Source of the DNA: Atherinomorus stipes
Lineage: Eukaryota; Chordata; Actinopteri; Atheriniformes; Atherinidae
NCBI GenBank assembly: GCA_023101725.1
Contig: JALJCO010012873.1
Span: 1,114,001-1,178,000 of the forward strand
DNA: 64,000 nt
Direction: 5' to 3'
Shown: piece after piece, positions 1-10,317 of the stretch
Layout of the letters: each line of letters opens with the position of its first letter
Numbering within the stretch: the first letter of the stretch is position 1
The notes under the pieces: model-generated
Seen by the model: only the letters and a program-made list of their open reading frames with translations
What the model was told of the DNA's origin: nothing
Databases searched by the model: none
Program-made: the position numbers and the translations under genes

Positions 1-2930
1 AGCAGCTGGAAAAAAGACATTTTATCCATGTGTGCTCGGGTGATGTTTTTCCATCCCGAGTCTCTTCATCGGAAAAAGAACAATGCTGAATATTACTTTC
101 TTTAACTAAATGATGATCTACAATCATTTTATTGTTTAATCTGCTGATTACTTCACGAACTTATCGTTTCATCTGTGAGATGTTGGATGTTTTACCTTAA
201 CATGCAGTGAGGAGTGATCTGCAGGTAACAAAAGGTAATTCAGAACCAGCATCAAGGATCAGACAGGCATAATAAAGCATATAAGCTCTCACTACAACAG
301 CGGTGCAGTAAATGCCTTTTCCATGAAAAATGTCATGTGAACATTTTAGTAGTTCTCTTTGGAAAGTAACCCACATATATGGTTATTTTGGAAGGTGCAG
401 CTTTTGATGCATACAGTTATGAACAATGAAGTACATCCTCTTTTAATGCTAAAACCTTTCTGTATCAAGATGTAACAAAAGAGAAGAATCTGGTACTTAT
501 CAGGTCTTAAATTAGGCAAATACGGTATCAGATGAACAACAACACTTTACATATTGCATGTGGTATTATTTATTTAGCAACAACTAAGACAAAACGTAGA
601 AGCCGTGTGTAAAGCTGCCTCCATAGTGGGTAAATAGCAGCCAGGTGCTGCTGATCAGATGCACTGGGTTGATCATCATCATCAGTGTGAGTTCCTCTAT
701 GAAAGCAGAGGTTTTCTCAGGTGCAACTTAACTCAATGCCAAGGAGAAAAGACACCAGCCATGATTTTAGAGAAGCAACTGTATGTTAAAAAGTAATTTC
801 CAATCAGGATTTTCCTAGAAGTGGACATCCCAGCAGGCTGAGTCCAAAATAAGACCCCCATATTTCTTTAATGTATTTCTTTTCAATCCTTTGGTGCCTG
901 TTTAGGGTCAGGGTTGCATACCCATACTGAAATGATTACATCTCTGCAAGCACGTCTATTTGAATACTTTTGGAGTCATTGTAAAGGGAACACTTGTGAT
1001 AGTGTAAATGTTAGGAATGTCTGACATCATCGGCCTACCAACATTATCCGCTGATATTGGCATGAAAATGTGAAATTAGAAAATATCGTCATAGTTTTTT
1101 TCAGCTGATATTTTTACTGACGAAATCTCACATACAATCTTGAGATTGTGGATTTCGTAACGGAACAATGATATCTTGCAAGATTTCGTTCCATCAGCAC
1201 CGCTCCAGCATGTAGAGAAATCCCTGTTATTCTGGAGGAACTTCATATCCCAGCATTCCTTTCAGAGTCATGTGATTATGTTGCAGCTGCTGCTGCTGCT
1301 ACAGACTGACTTGCTTTGAAGCTATGTCTGGTTTTAAGTTGTTGGTTACAGCACCGTCCCTAGCAAAGTGAGGCCCCAAGCGAAGGGTCCAGCTGAAGCC
1401 CCCCACCCCGAGCCATAACATCCAGGTCACCGTCCAGAACATCTAAAAATGTATGAGCGAATAGTCTAGGTTTAGGCGATATGTAAACAATTGATTAAGG
1501 CCTCTGACGTGCCATTGAAGAGTTCACTGCAGTTTCTGTTAACTTAACAGAAACATATTGTTTAGGTTATAGACCAGTTTGGGCCTTCCAAACACTATTG
1601 CACATTTGATGGTGGAATTTGAGCTTTTTTAGTTGCAAGACATGGACATTAATCAGTTCTTAACAAGAAAAATTATACAATTTTGATGCTTAATTCCACC
1701 TTAGAGAGGTGTGGGAGGGGATGAAAGGGATTAGTTTACCAGAAATCTATATGATTTTTGATAAACTGTAGTCATTTAAAAGTTATTTTCTTTTAATTGA
1801 CAACTACAGGAGTATTTCAGTTTATGGCAAGTAAATGCCACTATTCTGAAGCCTATTTTACCTTAATCCACTTCAAAGAAATTAACATCCATTGAAATGA
1901 CATTTTACTTATGACTAAACACATAAATCATATTATTTGGATGTCAAAAGGCAACACGCAGCCAGGACAGTAAAACATCCCTGAAAATCGTTACAACTCA
2001 TAGTAATTAATCAATTAAACCACTAACATGTCACAAAAACACAGTTTTGGTCAGGGGCTAATGTCGCGTGAAACTGGGTTGCGGCAGTGACGCCGAAGTA
2101 GAGTGGGGTGCAGCATGGGAGGCTGTGCCCCGCTGCTGTTTAATCAATTTCTGGCAGACAATCACATGCAGGCACATACATCACCTGCCCTGCAGCAGGA
2201 GAGACGTGATCCGTCTCATTGTGACTTTTAAACAGTTTTCGGGGGGCCACAGTGAGGTCACGCCATGTGCTTATATCAGTGCTGAGATGTTATACTTCTT
2301 CTTTTTTTTTCTTACAACGAACCATCTAATAGAGGCCCTCCTGGTATCCTGAGGCCCCACGCAGCCTGCGTGATCTACATGTATCAAGGGGCGGTGCTGG
2401 TTGGTTAAGTAACCAAGTTGTCAGAAACATTATAATTAGCCACATGTTGGCTAATACCTGCTAGTATCTGATATCTGGCAGCCAGATGTCCAAAATGAGC
2501 TCCTCTGGCTGAGTTAAGGATATTTTGGGATCTTTGCTCTCAAATCAGAATGTAGTTGTATTTTTCAAAATATGAGAGTTACAACCTCAGTTATCTGGAT
2601 ATATCGCTATCAGCTGACACTGGATATCGGAAATAATCTAAAATCCGAAATTTATGTGTTTTATGCTGTTGATTTTACGCTGATGTCTTGGCTTGTCACT
2701 CTTGAAAAAGAGGGTTTTTTTAATCTCAATTAATTTTATTTTTGGAAAATAAAGGTTACTACTACTACTACGAATTAAGAATTGGACAATATCAGATAAC
2801 GGTAAAAAAGCCATATTGATCATCCCTAGTAAACAAAGATAATAATGAATAACAATTTGAATGAATAATCAATTTTTGAATTCAGACTGGGAAATTCAGC
2901 TCTGCTTTTAACTAATCTCTGGATTAACAA
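1..2930. other. Non-genic; probable stacked DNA-transposon remnants in part
   Basis: No exon recognised. About 1012-1200 and 2440-2826 carry GATATC/GGATAACGG-type sequence ending CATCCCTAG, typical of a fish hAT-like MITE. The sequence between, including 1358-1420 and 2340-2395 with AGGCCCC motifs, looks like another element inserted inside it. The rest (1-1010) shows nothing I can name. Confidence 0.3.
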
Positions 2931-3064
2931 GAGAGCAGTGGGCTACCAATTGTAGCACCAAGGGAGCAGGTGGTGGGGGTTAAGGACCTTGCTCAAGTGC
3001 CCATAGTGGTTCACCTAGTGCCCTGTCAGGGACTGGAACCCAGGTTATCCAAACCAAAGCCCAC
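2930..3064 (+). repeat. Common fish interspersed repeat fragment
   Basis: Contains TTAAGGACCTTGCTCAAG then CCCATAGTGG, a motif scattered through teleost genomes. A related fragment lies at 14455-14600. I cannot assign it to SINE or LINE tail with certainty. Confidence 0.5.
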
Positions 3065-3074
3065 AGGTAGGGAA

Positions 3075-3475
3075 TGGGATGTAACGATAACTGATGAAAT
3101 GATTAACCGTGATAAAATTCCCAACGATTGGTAATACCGTTTCAAATTCTAATTATCGTTGAAACTGTGATTGATTTCTGCATTTGATAAACTCACTGGT
3201 ATGTTTCTTATTGCCTGGAAAAGCAGCAGCAGTCCCAGTTTGCATTATTTAATTTATGAAAACATGGTGGAAAGCAACAAATGCACCCACATGGACATTT
3301 CTCCAAAGATTTTCCCCCTTTAAAAATGAAAAAGTATAAAGTAGACGTCTAGACCCATTTTGGATACTTTTGAAGATCCTGGTAGGGTATTTCAGTAATA
3401 CCACAATAATAATGATAACCATGATCATTTTGGTTACAATAACTGTGATATGAAATTTTCAAATCGTTACATCCC
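3075..3475 (+). mobile_element. MITE family 1, copy a (hAT-like)
   Basis: About 400 bp with terminal inverted repeats GGGATGTAACGAT and ATCGTTACATCCC and no coding capacity. Copies b (11658-12055) and c (23701-24075, reversed) share the interior, for example AACCGTGATAAAATTCCCAA. Confidence 0.75.
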
Positions 3476-4149
3476 TACCGACAGCATTAACTACTGGGTT
3501 ATCCACTCCCCCAAAGATGGCACATAGCACAAGTGAAAAAAGTTCCAGGCTTGCCTACTGTAAATGAAACAAAGACTTTCAGGATTAATCTGAAAATCTC
3601 CTTGAAATGATGCAGCGGTAATTCTAAACCTCTGTCAGATCGACATGTGAACATCATCTGTGCAAAGACCAAATCTGTTGAAGTGAAGCAGAACAAAATG
3701 AGAGGTTTTAGTCCACAGTTGGGGGAAGGTCTCCAAAATGACCATTTGTCACAGTTTGGCACCGTCTGCTCTCAGCAACCCCTCATTCCCAATTTCACAG
3801 GTTTTAAAAGGTTAAACAAGATTATAAGAAGTACATGTAGGCAGCCAGTGTTCTACTTCTTCACCATCTAAAACTCATCGAGCATCTCATCTCTGTGGTC
3901 TGCTGCAAACAGTCCAGGCTGCAATATCATGTGGCAACACAGACCACGTCATTCAGATCGGTACTGTCTGAGGCAGACGCCACATGGAGTAAAAATATAG
4001 CCATCCATATCCATATATCCATAATATAGCAGCTCAAACTGCTGTGAAACTTTCTGAGGTTTAAAGGTTGAATATGGAACACTTTTACAAAGTTATATTT
4101 AGTTTAAAAAATAGCCCCTTGAGGCGTTTAGAGAGGTGAAAAATGAAAA

Positions 4150-5445
4150 AATGAAAAAAAAAAAAAAAATTAGCCTGAAAATAAATATAAAATAAATGTT
4201 AAAGGGTTTAACAATGGCGTTATGGTTAAACTACAGTTAAATGTGAGACAAAGATATAAGTAAACAGAAAATGTAGTTTTTAAATGAAGATTTTCATTTT
4301 TAAAGGGGGAAAAAAATCCAAACCCACATGGCCCTGTGTGAAAAAGTGATTGCCCCCTAAAGCTAATAACTGGTTGGGCCACCCTTAGCAGAAACAACTG
4401 CTATCAAGCATTTGCGATAACTGTGGAGGAATTTTGGTCCACTCCAAAGTCTTTATTTTGTTTTTCTTAAGCCATTCAAAGGTGGACTTGCTGGTGTGTT
4501 TTGGATCATTGTCCTGCTGCAGAACCCAAGTCCACTTCAGCTTGAGGTCACCAACAGATGGCCGGACATTCTCCTTCAGGATTTTTTGGTAGACAGCAGA
4601 ATTCATGGTTCCATTTACCACAGCAAGTCTTCCAGGTCCTGAAGCAGCAAAACAGCCCCTGACCATCACACTACCACCACCACATTTTACTGTTGGTATG
4701 ATGTTCCTTTTTCTGAAATGCTGTGTTACTTTTACACCAGATGTAATGGGACCTACACCTTCAAAAAAGTTCAACTTTTGTCTCCTCAGTCCACAGAGTA
4801 TTTATCCAAAAGTCTTGGGGATCATCAAGATGCTTTCTGGCAAAACTGAGACGAGCCTTTATGTTGTTTTTAATCAGCAGTGGTTTTGGTCTTGTAACTC
4901 TGCCATGCAGGCCATTTTTGCCCAGTCTCTTTCTGATGGTGGAGTCATGAACACTGACCTTAATTGAGGCAAGTGAGGCCTGCAGTTCTTTGGATGTTGT
5001 TCTGGGGTCTTTTGTGACCTCTTGGATGAGTCGTCGCTGTGCTCTTTGGGGTAGTTTTGGTTGGCCAGCCACTCCTGGGAAGGTTCACCACTGTTCCATG
5101 TTTTTGCCATTTGTGGATAATGGCTCTCACTGTGGTTCACTGGAGTCCCAAAGCTTTAGAAATGGCTTTGTAACCTTTTCCAGACTGATAGATCTCAGTT
5201 ACTTTGTTTCTCATTTGTTCCTGAATTTTTTTGGATCGCAGCATGATGTCTAGCTTTTGAGGATTTTTTTGTTCTACTTAACTTCGTCAGGCAGGTCCTG
5301 TTTAAGTGATTTCTTGATTGAGAGCAGGTGTGGCAGTAATTCAGCCTGGATGTGGCTAGAGAAATTGAACTCAGCTTATCAAAGATGTGATAAAACACAG
5401 TTAATTTATGTTTTAACAGGGGGTGTAGTCACTTTAGTCCTGTTT
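4150..5445 (-). mobile_element. Degenerate Tc1-like transposon A
   Basis: The minus strand carries broken Tc1 transposase, with inner terminal motifs GTGTGAAAAAGTGATTGCCC near 4337 and GGGGGTGTAGTCACTTT near 5420. Both ends resemble a common fish Tc1 terminus. The elements at 5.7, 41.5 and 48.5 kb are different subfamilies. Confidence 0.8.
4385..5140 (-). pseudogene. Tc1-like transposase pseudogene A
   Basis: Two overlapping frames (4761-5072 and 4385-4774) make up the protein, with a frameshift near 4765. Seen: the HTH part (TIRKRLGKNGLHGRV), a first catalytic site reading WTEETKVELF where D is usual, GGGSVMVRGCFAASG, and the second catalytic aspartate in QDNDPKHTS. The third catalytic region (SPDLNP) is lost and the frame decays into QMLDSSCFC. 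Not functional. Confidence 0.85.
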
Positions 5446-5700
5446 CCACCCACAGGTCTGGGTCGGGTTGGTTTCGGTACGGATGTGGTGATTTCACGTT
5501 GCATCCCCACAGCAAACTGTTCCCTTACCCTGGAGGCGGAGTATTAACTGGATAGCGCTCCTACGTGATAGCGTGTCATTGCCATGCAAGGCCTTTTAAC
5601 CAAAGCGCCACACCACACGTGACAGAAAAAAAGGAGCCACCCCTGCTTTGTTTTTCCACAGGGTCACATGGGAAGTGACCCAGCGGAAGTCCAAAATATA
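5440..5700. repeat. Probable MITE fragment between two Tc1 elements
   Basis: CCTGTTTCCACCCACAGGTC followed by GGGTCGGGTTGG resembles a fish MITE terminus. No coding sequence; boundaries are uncertain. Confidence 0.3.
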
Positions 5701-5701
5701 G

Positions 5702-6931
5702 ATATACATTATGTTGCCAGAAGTATTTGCTCACCCATCCAAATGATCAGAATCAGGTGTTCCAATCACTTCCATGACCACAGGTGTATAAAATGAATCA
5801 CATAGGCATTAATACTGTTTTTACAAACATTTGTGAAAGAATGTGTCGCTCTCAGGAGTTCAGTGAATTCCAGTGTGGAGCTGTGATAGGATGCCACCTG
5901 TGCAACAAATCTAGTCGTGAAATTCCTCGCTCCTAAATATTCCACAGTCAACTGCCAGCTATATTATAAGAAAATGGAAGTGTTTGGAAACGACAGCAAC
6001 TCAGCCACGAAGTGGTAGGCCATGTAAACTGACGGAGCGGGGTCTGCGGATGCTGAAGCGCATAGTGCGAAGAAGTAGCCAACTTTCTGCAGAGTCAATT
6101 CCTACAGACCTCCAAACTTCATGTGGCTTTCAGATCAGCTCAAGAACAGTGTGCAAAGAGCTTCACGATATGGGTTTCCATGGTTGAGCAGCTGCATCCA
6201 TCCATACATCACCAAGAGCAATGCAAAGCGTTGGATTCAGTGGTGTAAAGCAGCCGCCACTGGACTGTAGAGCTGTGGAAGTGTTCTCTAAAGTGACGAA
6301 TCATGCTTCTCCATCTGGCAATCTGATGGAGGAGTCTAGGTTTGGCGGTTGCCAGGACAACGATACTTGTCTGACTGCACTGTGCCAAGTGTTAAGTTTG
6401 GTGGAGGGCGGATTATGGTGTGCGCTTGTCTTTCAGGAGCTGGGCTTGGCCCCTTAGTTCCAGTGAAAGGAACTCTGAATGCTCCAGGATATTTTGGACA
6501 ATTCCATGCTCCCAACTTTGTGGGGACAGTTTGGAGCTGGCCCCTTCCTCTTCCAACATGACTGTGCACCAGTGCACAAAGCAGGTCCATAAAGACATGG
6601 ATGCAGAGTCTGGTGTGGACGAATTTGACTGGCCTGCACAGAGTCCTGACCTCAACCCAATAGAACACCTTTGGGAGGAATTCGAGGGGAGACTGAGAGC
6701 CAGGCCTTCTGGTCCAACATCAGTGTGTGACCTCACAAATGCACTTCAGGAAGAATGGTCAAAAATTCCCATAAACACCTTGTGGACAGCCTTCCCAGAA
6801 GAGTTGAAGCTGTTCTAGCTGCAAAGGGTGGACCAGCGTCATATTGAACCCTATGGATAAGGAATGGGATGTCAGCTCATGTGAGTCAATGCAGGTGAGC
6901 GAATACTTGTGGTAATACAGTGTATTTTTAT
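5702..6931 (+). mobile_element. Degenerate Tc1-like transposon B
   Basis: Terminal inverted repeats TTGCCAGAAGTATTTGCTCA (from 5715) and TGAGCGAATACTTGTGG (from 6895) flank a broken transposase of a Tc1 subfamily different from element A. Confidence 0.85.
5975..6818 (+). pseudogene. Tc1-like transposase pseudogene B
   Basis: Collinear pieces in shifted frames: RSGRPCKLTERGLRMLKRIV (HTH), [31 protein letters not shown] in a second frame, then FDWPAQSPDLNPIEHLWEEF. Frameshifts and stops near 6190, 6350 and 6560 mean no intact protein. The SPDLNPIEHLWEE end with the third catalytic residue is well kept. Confidence 0.85.
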
Positions 6932-7039
6932 AACAGAAGCCTCAGAAGCTTTTTTCGGTCTAGATTCTGTCATTTATTTCATTTTTAGAATATAAACCAG
7001 TGCAGAGTTCTCACAGCATGTGTTTTGCTTCTTGTGGTA

Positions 7040-7450
7040 TCTAGTATTTAATGTCCCAGCAAACCCGCAATAGATGGGAAAGACGATGTGTTTCCTCTGT
7101 TCAAGAACTCTACAAATACCTAAATCCTATAAGAAGAGCATCTTTGTCCCAGTCTGAAGTGCCGCTCCCGCCATGCACACTGCAGCTGTGCCTGAGATGC
7201 ACAATGAGACTGATAGCGCTGATGAAGTCTGACCTCGTTGCGAGCAATCCAAACATCAAGGACGAGCTCACAGATCTGTCCGGTCAGCGTCCTGCTCCAT
7301 TCAGGTCGCTGCTCGGAAATGAGATTATCTGACTGACACTTTAGAAGCGATGAAACCTGTGATCTGTGCAAACATGAACCACCGGCAGAGATGTAATTAA
7401 GGAATGTCTTCTGTCTTGTGCAGCTCATCTTTGGCACGGCAGCTTTTCAA
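7040..7450. other. Open on both strands, unassigned
   Basis: Overlapping ORFs on both strands (plus 93 codons, minus 105 codons), GC-richer than the neighbours. No protein family recognised in either translation. It could be a conserved noncoding element or an old repeat. Not called as a gene. Confidence 0.2.
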
Positions 7451-7679
7451 GCGTTACAAAGTCTGTTTCTCAAATGAATGAGGAATCAATCAACTACATG
7501 TTATTTCAGGTTTGCTGTCAAGGTGACCTCTTTGTTCGCATCCAGCATGTGCATCCACTTCATAAATTGCCAAGAAACATGATACCTCATTGTGCCTGCT
7601 ATCACAGCATCCAGAGGTGACAATCATAGCACTTTCAAGTCACTGGAAAAAAGAAGTGACACACAATCAAACATTTGTT

Positions 7680-8090
7680 TGAAGTCCACGACATCCTGCT
7701 CTCCAGCTCCTCGGAGGGATAGAGTTGCTGGTCCCGGGCATCACAACGGTGAAAACGTGAAACTCAAGCTTGTGGATCCCATATCGGGCTCGGCCCCTGG
7801 GCCCTCCACCTGAGCCGCAGGAGAGGGGTAACTGATAGGCCCTTAGCTGGCGGCGGCTCTGGCTGCGTCTGACGCCGCCGCGGCCCCTGCGCTAATTAGT
7901 TCCCCATTGTTGACGGGTGGATTATTTCTGAAGGGGGAGCTCGGCAACCACGCCTCGCTGATGCTCTTTATGTTTGAGTGCTACCCTTCCCTGCTGACTT
8001 ATTCATGGCCTCAATTGACCGACAGCTGTGGTTACCCCATGTGCATCGGTGTTTAGTCTGCATCACAGGAAAGCATTACAGGAAAAAAAC
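7680..8090. promoter_or_regulatory. Candidate conserved noncoding element
   Basis: A GC-rich island in AT-rich DNA containing a homeodomain core (GCTAATTAGT, about 7890), a TTTATG/TTCATGG-type posterior motif near 7967 and 8001, and an E-box CAGCTG near 8023. No repeat signature and no coding frame. Enhancer identity is inference only. Confidence 0.3.
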
Positions 8091-8739
8091 AATAACTACC
8101 CGCTGCAGGTGGACAGCTGTGAGGTTTAAAGGTTAACCTCTTCTAATGAGAGCCCGCTATAAAGGGCTCGGCATGAGATACGTACATGCAGTTCAGTTGA
8201 TGTCTGAAGACACCAGGAAGCATCAATGCTAACATGTAGCATAGCAACATGATTGGAGAAACTCAGCTAAACAACTCTACCAAGCATCAGCATCCAAACC
8301 AAACGCAGTTCAAACCCCAACAATAATATGGGAATGTAAAGAAAAACACGAGAACAGCGCTGTCCACTTTAGAGCTGCTGATCATTTCTCCACATAAACC
8401 AGGTGTGGTATGAAAGCAGAGACTCTGCTGGTTACAAACATGTCTGTCTCATCACTGTGGGACAGAAACTCTGGCAGCTAGCAGCCAATCACAAATCAGT
8501 TTTTATATTCAGCTCTAAAAACACTGCTAATGTGTTCAACTATGACTCTGCCTTTGTTTGAAATGGATCATGAAGGTCCTGCTGGTTTCCATGGAGATGA
8601 AGGGGGTTTATCGTTAAGTATTCATCTTCCTATCATTTACTACGTTGGGCTTCACTTCTTTCTGGGTCCTCATGGTGTTTCTAAGGTGAATGTGGGAGCT
8701 ATCCCTGGATTGTCCTGACTGACCATTGATAGAGGTGTC

Positions 8740-8763
8740 CATCATCATCATCATCATCATCAG
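8740..8763. repeat. (ATC)n microsatellite
   Basis: Eight tandem ATC units. Confidence 0.95.
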
Positions 8764-8874
8764 CCAAGTGCTTCCTGAGATATTTACCTGCGTAACACCT
8801 CCTATTAAAACACCTGGAAAACTGCTGAGCTTCACTTTTACCTTCCACTGTTGTACAGTTCCTCATCTCACACA

Positions 8875-9358
8875 TTAGCTACTTTACTCATTCCTATGAC
8901 TACATCACTTGTTCCTAGGACTACTTTACTTATTCCCAGTACTGCTTTACTCATTCCTACGATAACTTTGCCCATTTCTAAGTCTACATTACTTCCAAGA
9001 ATTACTTTACTTATGCCTAGAACTACTTTATTCATTCATAGAACTACTTTACTCATTCCTAGGACTACTTTTTTAATTCCTGGGACTAATTTACAAATTC
9101 CTAGTACTACTTTACCCATTCCTGGGACAACTTCACTCATTCCTAGGACTAATTTACTTATTCTTAGTACTAATTTACCCAGTCTTAGTACTGCTTTACT
9201 CATTCCTCGGACTACTTTATCTATTCCTAGTACTACTTTTCTTATTCCTAGTACGACTTTGTTCATTCCTAAGACTACTTTGCTCATCCCTAGGACTACT
9301 TTATTAATTCCTGGGACTAATTTACTCATTCCTAGTACTAGTTTACTCATTCCTAGAT
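8875..9358. repeat. 21-bp minisatellite, about 23 units
   Basis: Degenerate tandem array with unit like ACTACTTTACTCATTCCTAGG. Because 21 is divisible by 3 and no unit carries a stop, the array translates without stops on both strands: plus strand as LLIPRTT-type heptads, minus strand as VLGMSKV-type heptads. Treated as a repeat, not a gene. Confidence 0.9.
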
Positions 9359-9360
9359 GA

Positions 9361-10185
9361 ACTGGGCTGCTATTCTCTGGTTTCCACTGAAAGAAATGTG
9401 ATTTTCTTTTAGGAGGAGATAACATTCATATTTTCTACTGTGTCTCAGATGAATTTACTCTGACACAGTAACACATATCTTGATCCTGATACTTCTTTAA
9501 TAATCTATATTACATGTCTCAGCTAAAAGGGGAAATTCTGTAGAAAACAAGATTATACATACAGTACACCTCTTGTAGTTGTGAAGAAGTAATTTTTATC
9601 ATTTTGGTTTTGTCATTTCAGACGGGAAGCAGAAAAGAAGGCCTCATTAAGAGGAGGTTAAAGTGTGACACAGATGGGTTCCCAAAACCTCTTTGTGCCA
9701 TGGTCCTTAGAGATTCTTCCACTCAAATCATTAAGTAGTTTTTCAAAAGCAAAACAAGCAAGATCTCATGTGGAGGTGTGTTACCGCTAAAATATTCATT
9801 GCATTCAGGAGCGTCCAGCTTTCCACACAAAAGAGCTAATCTCAAAGAGCAAAGAATCTTCTCCAGAAGTCACGCCATCATTGTCTGTAATGCCCTGTTA
9901 AACACGAAAGCCTTCATCCTCCATCCTCTAAGACCTCTTAAACTAAGAGCAAAGCAATCAAGCTGAGTGGAGGAGAATAGCTCAGGAGAATGACAGCCTT
10001 GACCGGAATGAAATACATGCAACAAATTAAGAAAATGATTCATGGGTTCAAAGATCTTCCAGATGTGTGCTGTTGACGGCACTCCCCAGTCTGAGCTTTG
10101 ATTTTCATGTCAATGCAAACAGCTGGGCAAAGGCCCAAAGACCGGACACAGAGCAGGAAAGTCTGCAGGACAGAAACAGACTTAC
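9361..10185. other. espnl intron, no feature seen
   Basis: AT-rich sequence following the donor of espnl exon 5. I searched the minus strand for a continuing proline-rich or actin-binding espin exon and found none. Confidence 0.5.
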
Positions 10186-10317
10186 GTTTTTCTGGATGGC
10201 ACGCAGATATCTGGCACATTCAGAGTGTCCGTTGTACTCTGCCAAGTCTGCTGCTGTGAAGCCGTCAATGTCTTGATCTGTGGGGTTTGCTTGATTGGCC
10301 AACAGGATTTTACAGCA
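10186..10317 (-). CDS. espnl: espnl exon 5
   Basis: 44 codons: [40 protein letters not shown] and IQKN. Last ankyrin repeat. Acceptor CCTCAG, donor AAC/GTAAGT. Confidence 0.92.

Noticed and set aside
4385..6818. Host genes encoding DNA-binding proteins
   Set aside because: These are frameshifted Tc1 transposases with terminal inverted repeats.
8851..9360. 169-codon ORF with Ile/Thr/Leu heptads
   Set aside because: It is a 21-bp minisatellite open on both strands, not a gene.
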